This document shows positions 32,114 through 39,642 of a stretch of 64,000 nt of DNA, one piece after another. The DNA is taken from IMG/VR virus record IMGVR_UViG_3300022752_004330, positions 49,690 to 113,689 of that record; one strand, written 5' to 3'. The position numbers were made by a program, and so were the translations under genes. The DNA comes from a virus. Each line of letters begins with the position of its first letter. The stretch's first letter is position 1. The notes under the pieces were generated by a model that saw only the letters and a list, made by a program, of their open reading frames with translations, searched no databases and had not been told where the DNA came from.

Positions 32114-32716
32114 TCAAACTACTTCAAATAGGTTTGAATGAATTTTGTAATTTTTAACCATTGACTTATATTCTTCCATTTTTTCATGAGGAATTCTAAA
32201 GTCGTAAAACGCGGTCTTAGTAGTGTTTTCAAAATATGCGGGAGTAAGCCTACCGTAATATTTTCCTCTAATATAATCTCCAAACACTTTACCAGAATTA
32301 AGTATAGATCTAGCAGTTTCGTATGAAATTTTTAGGTCATATTGAATTTCGTGAATTTGAAAATTGTATACTTTGGCCTCTGTTATGATGTTAAGATAGT
32401 CATTATATTCGATTCTAAATTGACAAAGACTCTTTTTCCTAATTGGCGAATCTTCCCAAGGAGTAGATTTAATTTGATCTACCTTCATTTTACCTATAGT
32501 GTGTGGTGAAACAGCATGAATATTTCTAGTCTTTACTTCTATACCAAGACCTGGAATATCTACTATAGCATTACTTTCAACTTTGTATCCTAAAGTTATA
32601 AGTAAATTTTCACAATATCTTCCAATATTGCCAAGATCGTTAGGATCTTGAGCAGGTATGCTTTTATTAATTAAAAACTTTTCTGCTTTATTGAGTTTCG
32701 TGATTTTCGCCTGCAT
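32114..32716 (-). CDS. MvaI/BcnI-like PD-(D/E)XK nuclease, 200 aa
   Basis: GRYCENLLITLGYKVE supplies a helix Glu (Glu36). VDIPGLGIEVKTR supplies Asp53, Glu60 and Lys62, the PD-ExK core; SPHTIGK and LCQFRIEYND follow as in MvaI/BcnI restriction enzymes. No cognate cytosine methylase is beside it, so it may act on host DNA or RNA, or on modified DNA. It has its own promoter, whose -35 overlaps the rpsU stop, and is coupled to the exonuclease. Confidence 0.72.
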   Translation of the reverse strand: MQAKITKLNKAEKFLINKSIPAQDPNDLGNIGRYCENLLITLGYKVESNAIVDIPGLGIEVKTRNIHAVSPHTIGKMKVDQIKSTPWEDSPIRKKSLCQFRIEYNDYLNIITEAKVYNFQIHEIQYDLKISYETARSILNSGKVFGDYIRGKYYGRLTPAYFENTTKTAFYDFRIPHEKMEEYKSMVKNYKIHSNLFEVV

Positions 32717-32742
32717 CTATATTATCCTTTGAAAGATAATAT

Positions 32743-32771
32743 ATTATACAGGAATAAGATTTAAAAGTCAA
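32743..32771 (-). promoter_or_regulatory. sigma70-type promoter of the nuclease operon
   Basis: TTGACT (32766-32771), 17 bp, TATAAT (32743-32748). The TGA stop of rpsU lies inside the -35. Confidence 0.85.
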
Positions 32772-33010
32772 TACATTTTTTTGGGTAATTGCTGGTCTCT
32801 TAATTTTTTTTGCCAACGAGCTTTGGCTGCACCAGCTTTACGTTTTCTAGTGGTTGTTGGTTTTTCATAAAACATTTTCTCTCTCAAAGTTTCCAGAATT
32901 CGCGAATCATCTACCTTTTGTTTAAATTTTTTAAGGGCGAGATTTAAGGGCATATCTCCTACAATGATTTTGTTCCCATTTATAATTTTTTTAGTGTTTT
33001 TGTTGTTCAT
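32768..33010 (-). CDS. rpsU: ribosomal protein bS21
   Basis: The 80-residue protein reads as bS21: MPLNLALKKFKQKVDDSRIL, then REKMFYEKPTTTRKRKAGAA, and a basic tail ending KKMY. bS21 sits at the 30S platform by the anti-Shine-Dalgarno and helps initiation. Several huge phages carry bS21, thought to bias host ribosomes to phage messages. Start at 33010, overlapping the end of clpX by 20 bp; the longer upstream frame lacks family similarity. It shares clpX's operon. Confidence 0.93.
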   Translation of the reverse strand: MNNKNTKKIINGNKIIVGDMPLNLALKKFKQKVDDSRILETLREKMFYEKPTTTRKRKAGAAKARWQKKLRDQQLPKKMY

Positions 33011-34229
33011 TTTTCTTTTTTTCAAAAATAAGCACAGCAGGTTTACCATCAATACATTCTTTGGTTATTCTTAAAGATCTAACACCTTGTTGTTTTAAAT
33101 CCACAGCATCATATTGGTATGGTAATAAAGTTTTTTCTATTATGGTTTTGAGTCCTCTAGCATTGGTCTGTAGTGTCTTTGCTTTTTTGGCGATTTCTAA
33201 TAGACTGTCTTTATCGAACTCTAAATTTAATCCATCTAACTGAAACATATATTGATATTGTTTAACATAACTATTTTTTGTTTTTGTTAGAATGTCCACT
33301 AGCTGGTTTTCATTAAGTTCTTCAACATTAACTATCAACCCGAATCTGCCAATGAACTCCGGAATAAAACCATATTTAATTAAATCTTTAGTTGTAACGT
33401 CATTATAAAGTTTATTTGACTCACTTTCTGAATTTATTTTTGCATTAAACCCAATTGTCCTGGCTTCTTTTCTTAATTGTATTATTTTCTCTAAACCAAC
33501 AAATGCACCGCCACAAATAAACAATATTCCTCTGGTATCTATCTCCTGCATGTCTCCGTCTGGATGTTTTCTTTTTCCAGAAACAGGAACCCTTATTATA
33601 GCACCCTCTATCATTTTTAATAGGGCTTGTTGTACTCCTTCACCGCTAACATCTCGTGTGATACTTACGTTTTCATTCTTTTTAGCTATTTTGTCAATTT
33701 CATCTATATAAACTATTCCTCTACTTGCTTTGGCTATATCGCCGTTACTTTCGTTTATTAGTCTTATTAAAATACTTTCAACATCGTCGCCTACATATCC
33801 AGCTTCTGTTAAACCAGTGGCATCACAAATTGCAAATGGCAAATCTAAATATTCTGCTATCTTTCTAGCCATCATGGTTTTACCACAACCAGTTGGTCCT
33901 AACATAAGAACATTAGTTTTTTCTAAATCTATTTCTTTACTGGGATTGTTGATTCGTTTGTAATGTTGACTGACAGCTACACTTAATCCTATTTTAGCGT
34001 AGTCTTGTCCAATTACGTATTCGTCTAAATATTCTTTAATCTTTACAGGATTCAATAATTTATCTGGGTGTTCTTCTATTTCTTTTTCGTTTTCATCGGA
34101 TAATATATTGACACATAGATCTATACAATCATTGCAAATAGCGGCATTTTCGCCTACAATTAGTTTTTCAACTTCTTCTTTGGTCTTTTCACAAAAGTCA
34201 CATCTGTGCCTCGTTTCTATTTTGGCCAT
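32991..34229 (-). CDS. clpX: ClpX, AAA+ unfoldase
   Basis: A full-length ClpX of 412 residues. The N-terminal zinc domain has Cys10, Cys13, Cys32 and Cys35. Walker A is GPTGCGKT (111-118, Cys for the usual Ser), Walker B VYIDEID, pore loop GYVG (144-147), RKH loop (220-222) and the IGF ClpP-docking tripeptide (259-261). All parts for substrate grip and ClpP binding are therefore present, so it should load the host ClpP. ATG at 34229 with AGAAGG upstream; a TTG one codon earlier is unlikely. It is third in the 35000-32768 operon. Confidence 0.96.
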   Translation of the reverse strand: MAKIETRHRCDFCEKTKEEVEKLIVGENAAICNDCIDLCVNILSDENEKEIEEHPDKLLNPVKIKEYLDEYVIGQDYAKIGLSVAVSQHYKRINNPSKEIDLEKTNVLMLGPTGCGKTMMARKIAEYLDLPFAICDATGLTEAGYVGDDVESILIRLINESNGDIAKASRGIVYIDEIDKIAKKNENVSITRDVSGEGVQQALLKMIEGAIIRVPVSGKRKHPDGDMQEIDTRGILFICGGAFVGLEKIIQLRKEARTIGFNAKINSESESNKLYNDVTTKDLIKYGFIPEFIGRFGLIVNVEELNENQLVDILTKTKNSYVKQYQYMFQLDGLNLEFDKDSLLEIAKKAKTLQTNARGLKTIIEKTLLPYQYDAVDLKQQGVRSLRITKECIDGKPAVLIFEKKKNEQQKH

Positions 34230-34611
34230 CAAATACCTTCTCTAGGAAATCTTCTATTTTAATTATTCGATTAGAATTAAGATATTGACAAATTTGAGCC
34301 AAATTGGTATCAGATGTTTTATAGTACAAATTTTTCTTGGCTAAAAAATGACCAGTTAGTGTGCCTGTTATGACATTTCTATTATCTAAGTTTATAAACT
34401 TATGATCACAAAGGTTTATTGCGTATAAAAGCCATTCTATGTTTGTTTCATTGTTATAGAAGTAAATGTTTACATTTACCTCTATGTCTGTTTTTGACAA
34501 CCATTGACTAACTAGTCCCTGATCTTGGTCAGATAAATGGCAAAATAAAATACTTAAGTTTTCATTTTCGAAAAAGTCAGGAGGAGTGATTAGAGTAATT
34601 TTACCCTTCAT
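34198..34611 (-). CDS. hypothetical protein, 137 aa
   Basis: It starts MKGKITLITPPDFFENENLS and has an alpha/beta look with many Asn and hydrophobic strands. Start overlaps the upstream stop (TAATG), and its end overlaps clpX by 32 bp. The arrangement resembles conserved small proteins of T4-like cyanophages, but I cannot name a family or role. Confidence 0.7.
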   Translation of the reverse strand: MKGKITLITPPDFFENENLSILFCHLSDQDQGLVSQWLSKTDIEVNVNIYFYNNETNIEWLLYAINLCDHKFINLDNRNVITGTLTGHFLAKKNLYYKTSDTNLAQICQYLNSNRIIKIEDFLEKVFDGQNRNEAQM

Positions 34612-35000
34612 TATCTTCTCATTGATGAAATTTCTTTGGCCTCATTATTTGAAAAAATTGGTACAGCATTACTTTTGTGCATGGTGCCTATACCAATTAT
34701 TTTAGTGCCTGTGTAAACTTTATTTGCAGCACGTAAGGCAGGGCCACTATCTACTCCATTATTAAGACTAGGAATGACCGCAGTTTCTCTAACATAAACT
34801 TTTGGTGGTTTATAAACACTGGTATTCATAGCATATCGGTGTTTTTTCTGTTCATGATCTACTTGATATTTCTTCTTTAAATCTATCCAATCTTGATCTA
34901 ATTGTTGTGCCTGTTTCTTCTGTTCAGAAGATCTATACTTAAACTTGCCTTTACGCTTGCCTGTAGTAGATAACCAAGGACCTTCAAGGTGAAATGACAT
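34611..35000 (-). CDS. conserved phage hypothetical protein, 129 aa
   Basis: First gene after the promoter at 35032. It begins MSFHLEGPWLSTTGKRKGK, with a basic N-terminal third, and has YTGTKIIGIGTMHKSNAVP near the end. I recall similar proteins in T4-like cyanophages as conserved unknowns. No catalytic motif. Its operon continues into the next unknown gene, clpX and rpsU. Confidence 0.75.
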   Translation of the reverse strand: MSFHLEGPWLSTTGKRKGKFKYRSSEQKKQAQQLDQDWIDLKKKYQVDHEQKKHRYAMNTSVYKPPKVYVRETAVIPSLNNGVDSGPALRAANKVYTGTKIIGIGTMHKSNAVPIFSNNEAKEISSMRR

Positions 35001-35031
35001 ACAAATATCCTATAGATTTATGAGTTTGTAT

Positions 35032-35060
35032 ATTATATATGAAAAAACCACTGTTGTCAA
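35032..35060 (-). promoter_or_regulatory. sigma70-type promoter of the clpX-rpsU operon
   Basis: TTGACA (35055-35060), 17 bp, TATAAT (35032-35037). Confidence 0.85.
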
Positions 35061-35077
35061 GCCTTTTTAATCCAAAA

Positions 35078-35113
35078 GAAAACCCCACCTTATAATATCA
35101 TAAGAGCGGGGTT
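35078..35113 (-). terminator. terminator after the porin gene
   Basis: AACCCCGC and a downstream GTGGGGTT can form a stem with a long AT-rich loop, followed by TTCTTTT. It lies 10-50 bp past the porin stop. Confidence 0.6.
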
Positions 35114-35124
35114 CCTTAGGTAAA

Positions 35125-36144
35125 TTAAAAACGATGACGGATACCAACGCCTGTTACACGAGTATCTGCCCATACTGCGTTTGTTCTGTTAACACCGTCA
35201 TTTGTATATTCAGTGTTACGAACTGCTGCATATAAGTCAGTACGCTTGCTCAAAGCATGGCTTAATCCAAGTGCCCAACTGGTTGTTTCTGCTGATTTGT
35301 TGCCAACAAAATGATGATCATGTTTGGCATAACTAACCATAGCTGTATTTCCAGAACCAATTGGCATAGCAGCACCAAGGCTCCAACCTTTATCTTCTTT
35401 GGTTACTGCATCGCTATGTTCAACTTTATCCCATTGAGCATAAACTTTGGCAAATTTTACATCATAACTACCGCCTAGGATAGTAGAAGTCATACTAGGT
35501 TTACCTGCACCTTGTTCAACATTTTGCCAAGTAGCTGTTAAACCCACTGGACCACTAAAATACATAGCTCCTACACTCTTACCTGCTTGCTTAGTACCTA
35601 GTGCATCGTCTTGTACTCCAGCACTATATACACCTGTTAGAGCAAGACCATTTACATTGGTCTTAACTAAAACGGAATTATTCCAACCTGTGTCTGAACC
35701 ACCACCTGAAAGGTTATAGTTGTTGGCTCCAAATCTTTGGGTAACCATCGGGCTGAAAACAAAACTGTCACCGAATGAGTTGAAGGCTATGGTTGAAATA
35801 AAATATGGTGTAGTCACACGACCAAGTTGAACTTCACCTGACTTGTTGCCAAGAGCAACATATGCGTTACGAGCATACCAAGTATCGCCATTGAAACGAC
35901 CTTGTTGAGCTGTGTCTGGACGTAAAAATGTTTCTAACACAGCACTGGCATGATAGTCGCCAACTTTTTCAACACTTTTAATACCAATGTAGCTAGTTGT
36001 CATGCCACCTGAACTGACCTGATTCACTGATCGCGCAGAGCTTGTTTGCCCGTAATAGCCGTCAACTAAACCATATAAGCTAGTTTGAGCACTGGCCACT
36101 GTAGTAAGACCCGCCAGTAATGCGGCAAGAATTAATTTCTTCAT
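35125..36144 (-). CDS. outer-membrane porin (Burkholderiales type)
   Basis: The 339-residue protein has a signal peptide ending ASAQ, then SLYGLVDGYYG, SYIGIKSVEKVG, LGNKSGEVQLGR, and a C-terminal strand ending GIRHRF; the terminal Phe is the BAM sorting signal. This is the 16-strand porin of Burkholderiales such as Bordetella and Polynucleobacter. Acquisition from the host is likely. Inside the phage it could replace host porins, alter phosphate or solute uptake, or hide the receptor from rival phages. A ribosome-binding site (AGAGGAT) and a terminator make it a complete unit. Confidence 0.93.
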   Translation of the reverse strand: MKKLILAALLAGLTTVASAQTSLYGLVDGYYGQTSSARSVNQVSSGGMTTSYIGIKSVEKVGDYHASAVLETFLRPDTAQQGRFNGDTWYARNAYVALGNKSGEVQLGRVTTPYFISTIAFNSFGDSFVFSPMVTQRFGANNYNLSGGGSDTGWNNSVLVKTNVNGLALTGVYSAGVQDDALGTKQAGKSVGAMYFSGPVGLTATWQNVEQGAGKPSMTSTILGGSYDVKFAKVYAQWDKVEHSDAVTKEDKGWSLGAAMPIGSGNTAMVSYAKHDHHFVGNKSAETTSWALGLSHALSKRTDLYAAVRNTEYTNDGVNRTNAVWADTRVTGVGIRHRF

Positions 36145-36164
36145 GTTATATCCTCTTTTAAAAA

Positions 36165-37070
36165 TTATCCACCGTAAGGTGTATATTCTAGACCACTGTT
36201 TTGAATACCCACAAAATCAATCTGTGAAAGTAGTTCTGGTCTGTTTGCTGCCACCATGAGTACATCTGCTTGACTGTAACCATATTTTTCAATTACCTCT
36301 ACTACCATGGCAATTTCATCATATGTACCATCTTTGCCAAAAACATTTTTCCAAACATGTTTTGCAAATGTAGCATTAGATTTGCCACCTGCATCAGCAA
36401 GATATTCATCACTGGTTAAAATCTTGGCTGCAATTTCTTGCAAACTCCATCCTAAATTTTCTTTTAAATAAATGCCCGCACCTACAAAATCATCAGGTAC
36501 GTCATTGTCACCTAGAGCAGCTGTCATTAACGCATACATTTTGCCTAGATCGTTTTTATCTGTAAAATCGAAAGCTAGGGTTGTATCTTCAAATGCCACA
36601 CGTTCATGATCATGCAGAGTAAAGGTGATATTGGAAACTAGGTTACTGGTAGCAATGATATCATTATCTTTATGAACTAAAGAGTAATCTGAGCTTTTGC
36701 CGTTGAATGTATATTTATCTACGTTTTTAGTGCCATCGACATCAACTAAAATATCCATAACACCATCACCTACTCGCCCAGTCCCAACAGTACCAAAGGT
36801 AGCGATTTTTCCACCTAGGCCCACTGTACCTACTGTTACGATAAGATTGTTAGCAGGCGATGTACCTCCTAGATTAGTACCAGCAATGGTAACAGTATCA
36901 CCTGCTACATAGCCTGTTCCGTCTTTATCTAGGCTGACTGAATATTTTCCGTTGGTTTTAACAACGTCAAATTCAGCACCACTTCCTGCTCCGCCACCAC
37001 CGATCACACCAGTTACATTCTGATAGGTAGTATCTACTGCTTTGTCTGTAATTCTAATACTTGTTGCCAT
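36165..37070 (-). CDS. DUF4214-like surface protein, 301 aa
   Basis: ATG at 37070 after AAAGGAC. Residues about 1-130 are Gly/Thr/Val-rich beta sequence with a GYVAGDTVTIAGTNLGG turn. About 185-300 are helical and match the DUF4214-like pattern: LGWSLQEIAAKILTSDEYL, then HVWKNVFGKDGTYDEI. Such modules are found in secreted or S-layer-like proteobacterial proteins. There is no signal peptide, so it would use type I secretion or be a virion part. It lies just upstream of the porin, and the pair may have moved together from a host. Confidence 0.65.
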   Translation of the reverse strand: MATSIRITDKAVDTTYQNVTGVIGGGGAGSGAEFDVVKTNGKYSVSLDKDGTGYVAGDTVTIAGTNLGGTSPANNLIVTVGTVGLGGKIATFGTVGTGRVGDGVMDILVDVDGTKNVDKYTFNGKSSDYSLVHKDNDIIATSNLVSNITFTLHDHERVAFEDTTLAFDFTDKNDLGKMYALMTAALGDNDVPDDFVGAGIYLKENLGWSLQEIAAKILTSDEYLADAGGKSNATFAKHVWKNVFGKDGTYDEIAMVVEVIEKYGYSQADVLMVAANRPELLSQIDFVGIQNSGLEYTPYGG

Positions 37071-37164
37071 AAATTTTAGTCCTTTTAAAGATGTGTGTTT
37101 AATATATATCATCTTTGTTTATAATGCCCAAAATATTAGGGATTATAACCAGGTTTTGACCGAT

Positions 37165-37680
37165 TTAATTAGCCAAAACCTTAGAAACGGCATTTATAAC
37201 AGACGAAATTCGACCAATATCACGAAGTTGTTCTACTGTATAGCCTTGCTTTTTCAATGTGTCATAATGAGCTTTAACGCAGAAATGACACTTACCAACA
37301 ATACTTGCGGCAAGGCTATAGGCTTCAAATCTAGCCTTAGTTGAGCCGCCATGAGTAGCTATTGCGTTCATACGTAATTGTGCTGGAAGTCCTTTGAGAT
37401 TTTCATCTTCTGCCATTTCTACGTATGGATACCAAACATTATTCATAGCCATTAAACTTGCCGCGGTGATGGCAGCATCGGCTTCTTTACGATCTGTGAT
37501 TTGAGCATGTACCCAAGTCCAGAACTTACTATTACCTGTAGCAAAAGCCGCGGCCACTGCTACGGCTTCTGCTTCTTCTACAGGTAGACTACTACGCTTG
37601 ATAACTGCGTCTAAGTTAAGACGAATATCTTTAGCATAGTCTGGAATAGTTTCTTTTAATTGATCTACCCATTGTGTCAT
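37165..37680 (-). CDS. ahpD: AhpD-like alkylhydroperoxidase, 171 aa
   Basis: The CxxC-x3-H site, GKCHFCVKAH (Cys131, Cys134, His138), and Glu119 upstream match AhpD of Mycobacterium (Glu118, Cys130, Cys133, His137). AhpD reduces AhpC and detoxifies hydroperoxides. It overlaps the SGNH gene by 4 bp, which in turn is coupled to ahpC, so ahpC-SGNH-ahpD form one unit. Confidence 0.92.
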   Translation of the reverse strand: MTQWVDQLKETIPDYAKDIRLNLDAVIKRSSLPVEEAEAVAVAAAFATGNSKFWTWVHAQITDRKEADAAITAASLMAMNNVWYPYVEMAEDENLKGLPAQLRMNAIATHGGSTKARFEAYSLAASIVGKCHFCVKAHYDTLKKQGYTVEQLRDIGRISSVINAVSKVLAN

Positions 37681-38087
37681 CTTGATTTCTCCGATAATTC
37701 TTTATAACCTGCCCAACTTGGATGTATTGCGTCTGATTGTAGTTTTTGTGTTTTTATAATAAAATCTCCGCGGGTTTTTGCTATAGATTCTACTATTTTA
37801 TTGATGTCAGGCTTACAAAATTTGTCATTACAAGGGGGTAAAATCCAATAAACACGATCAGCATTAATTCTACTTCTTATAGATTCAAGTTCCTGTTTCG
37901 TTTGAACTCCCTTGTGATCATTAGTTCCTAGACTGATAACTACACTACGTGCTGTGAGATCGCTATCGATAAACTTACGATTCCATTGCCAAGTGTTGAA
38001 TCCACCCACACTTATACTTTTACATTCCTTGCGTTCATTGGCTACACCAACAGCAATACTATCACCTAGTATAAGGCAGTCTAACAT
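37677..38087 (-). CDS. SGNH/GDSL-type hydrolase, 136 aa
   Basis: LGDSIAVG (Ser10), GGFNTW, SLGTNDHK (Asn56) and SDAIHPSWAGY (Asp119, His122) are the SGNH blocks with a full Ser-Asp-His triad. At 136 residues it is very compact. No signal peptide. It lies between ahpC and ahpD with ATGA/TAATG overlaps on both sides, an odd neighbour for peroxidase genes. Its ester substrate is unknown. Confidence 0.85.
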   Translation of the reverse strand: MLDCLILGDSIAVGVANERKECKSISVGGFNTWQWNRKFIDSDLTARSVVISLGTNDHKGVQTKQELESIRSRINADRVYWILPPCNDKFCKPDINKIVESIAKTRGDFIIKTQKLQSDAIHPSWAGYKELSEKSR

Positions 38088-38647
38088 TATAGAGTTTCCC
38101 CACCTATGCTGCGATTACAAGCACAGAGCTCGCCAGTTTGAAGTGCGTCTAATACACGCAGTGTTTCTTCAGGGCTACGACCTACATTAAGATTGTTTAC
38201 TGTTACATGTTGAATAACATTATCAGGATCGATAATAAATGTAGCACGTAGAGCAGCGCCTGCCGGTGCATAAAATACGCCTAGTTGTTCGATAAGACTA
38301 ACATGACCTCTTTCCTCACCAGGACCATGGCGTGCCGTATCGGCGAATTGAATGTGTGTAATTTTTTGTAGATCTGGATGTGCCTTTTGCCATGCTACTT
38401 TACAGAATTCGTTGTCTGTGGAACCTGTTAACAATACAGCATCACGATCTTCAAAGTCTTTGGCTAATTTATCATAGGCTACAATTTCTGTAGGGCAAAC
38501 AAATGTAAAATCTTTTGGATAATACACTACCACCTTCCACTTACCTGCGAATGACTCGTCTGTAATTGTAAAGAAAGCATCTTCAGGTTGTCCTGGCTTA
38601 ACACCAGTAATTGCAAATTTTGTAACTTTATCGCCAACTGTTTTCAT
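38087..38647 (-). CDS. ahpC: AhpC-type 2-Cys peroxiredoxin
   Basis: The 186-residue protein carries FTFVCPTEI (peroxidatic Cys51) and the C-terminal ELCACNRS (two resolving Cys), the same CxC end as the AhpC that partners AhpD in actinobacteria. ATG at 38647 follows AAAGGAG. It removes hydrogen peroxide and organic peroxides, plausibly protecting ribonucleotide reductase and phage DNA. It is coupled to the SGNH gene (TAATG) and is next to the tmRNA terminator. Confidence 0.95.
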   Translation of the reverse strand: MKTVGDKVTKFAITGVKPGQPEDAFFTITDESFAGKWKVVVYYPKDFTFVCPTEIVAYDKLAKDFEDRDAVLLTGSTDNEFCKVAWQKAHPDLQKITHIQFADTARHGPGEERGHVSLIEQLGVFYAPAGAALRATFIIDPDNVIQHVTVNNLNVGRSPEETLRVLDALQTGELCACNRSIGGETL

Positions 38648-38783
38648 TTTGATCTCCTTTTTGTGTGTGTTGAAAACTAAACAATATTGTATATTGTACA
38701 TTTATTTACAATAGAAATCTACTATAAATTTAAGTTTTTTAATGAATTTTTTTAATAAGGTTAATAGATAATATTAATAGAAA

Positions 38784-38805
38784 AATAGGGCCCTAAGGCC
38801 CTATT
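38784..38805 (-). terminator. terminator after tmRNA
   Basis: AATAGGGCC/GGCCCTATT, 9 bp, loop of 4, followed by TTTC on the minus strand. It ends the tmRNA transcript. Confidence 0.75.
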
Positions 38806-38814
38806 GGTTTGTTG

Positions 38815-39055
38815 GCTTACAAGGTCTTTCCTACCCCGCGGAGGTTACGCCGCTAGGCGAACTTCTCCGAAGTAATCGTCATTTGCGATTATTTGCTTTG
38901 CTAGAATTACGTTCTTCGCCTATCGTGTTGTCCACTCTGTTACTCTTTGCCCTGTCGAAAACCATAGTCACCCCCACCTAAACATACCTCAATACATTTA
39001 GGTGGAGATGGCCGGAGTCGAACCGGCGTCCAGAACACCTTTCTCTTTGCTTCAT
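38815..39055 (-). ncRNA. ssrA: circularly permuted (two-piece) tmRNA
   Basis: On the minus strand the acceptor piece comes first: the T-arm (39011-39027) then the acceptor 3' strand (39001-39010). A short loop (about 38979-39000) joins it to the acceptor 5' strand GGTGGGGGTG (38969-38978) and the D-like arm (38951-38968). The tag frame 38848-38886 encodes ANDDYFGEVRLAA, stop TAA at 38845. The preceding AAATAATC is like the resume context of one-piece tmRNA. The 3' CCA is not encoded. It releases stalled ribosomes and tags nascent chains; the LAA end is a ClpX degron. The outer ends are approximate. Confidence 0.88.
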
Positions 39056-39066
39056 ACAACAATATC

Positions 39067-39261
39067 TTACTTCTTTGGTTCTAATAAATTAAAATGTCTA
39101 CGTATAACAGGAGTAGCGGGCAGATTAACCTGCCACGCTGTATCTGCTATTTCAGCACATTCTTCTGCTATCATTTCTGCAAAAAGTTCTATGCTTTCTG
39201 AGTATTCTACTCCTGCACGATCTGCTATTGCTTTAAGTCTAGCATTAACTGCTGTATACAT
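39067..39261 (-). CDS. small protein with Tyr-Ser/Glu-Cys motif, 64 aa
   Basis: RLKAIADRAGVEYSESIELF then AEMIAEECAEIAD resembles a short helical motif common in phage proteins, there of unknown role. AGGTAAG precedes the ATG at 39261, which overlaps the stop of a possible 29-codon ORF. It lies just upstream of the tmRNA and may share its transcript. Confidence 0.6.
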   Translation of the reverse strand: MYTAVNARLKAIADRAGVEYSESIELFAEMIAEECAEIADTAWQVNLPATPVIRRHFNLLEPKK

Positions 39262-39350
39262 TACTTACCTGAAGGAACCTTACCTTCTACACCTTCGATT
39301 ACTTTGAAATCATTGTGTCGCTCTAACAAGCACTTCTTGTTGAACACCAT
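39261..39350 (-). CDS. possible 29-aa ORF overlapping the His-rich gene
   Basis: An ATG at 39350 opens 29 codons (MVFNKKCLLERHNDFKVI start) out of frame with the end of the His-rich gene; its TAA overlaps the ATG of the 64-residue protein. The coupling is the only argument for it. It may be chance. Confidence 0.25.
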   Translation of the reverse strand: MVFNKKCLLERHNDFKVIEGVEGKVPSGK

Positions 39351-39642
39351 TTACGACCATAATTTGCTTATTATAAACTACTCCGTCTATTACAACTTGA
39401 GTCTGTTGAATATATTGGGGTTGTTGAATCACTAAAGGCTGTTCGATAATGTATGGTCTAGTCACGGCGTAGGCAACAGCACCTCCTACCAATGCAGGAA
39501 CCACCCAACTATGATTATGATGCCAGTGATGATGTCTATGTCCATGTCCATGTCCATGGTGCCTGTGAAATCCGTTAGCTGAAGCTAAAGAAGAAAATGT
39601 TAAAAATAATGCTGCTAAAAAACCTGTAACTAGTTGCTTCAT
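39310..39642 (-). CDS. secreted His-rich protein, 110 aa
   Basis: A signal peptide (cleavage near ASA-NG) is followed by FHRHHGHGHGHRHHHWHHNH, a metal-binding-type His cluster, then a Val/Ala hydrophobic segment with a Gly-zipper look (VGGAVAYAV) and a Gln/Val-rich C-terminus. AGGAGATAATT precedes the ATG. Periplasmic metal binding or buffering is plausible; nothing indicates which metal. Confidence 0.75.
   Translation of the reverse strand: MKQLVTGFLAALFLTFSSLASANGFHRHHGHGHGHRHHHWHHNHSWVVPALVGGAVAYAVTRPYIIEQPLVIQQPQYIQQTQVVIDGVVYNKQIMVVNGVQQEVLVRATQ

Noticed and set aside
39002-39307. 101-codon plus-strand ORF beginning MEMAGVEPASRT
   Set aside because: It runs antisense to the tmRNA acceptor piece; the MEMAGVEPASRT start is a known artefact of reading tmRNA backwards.
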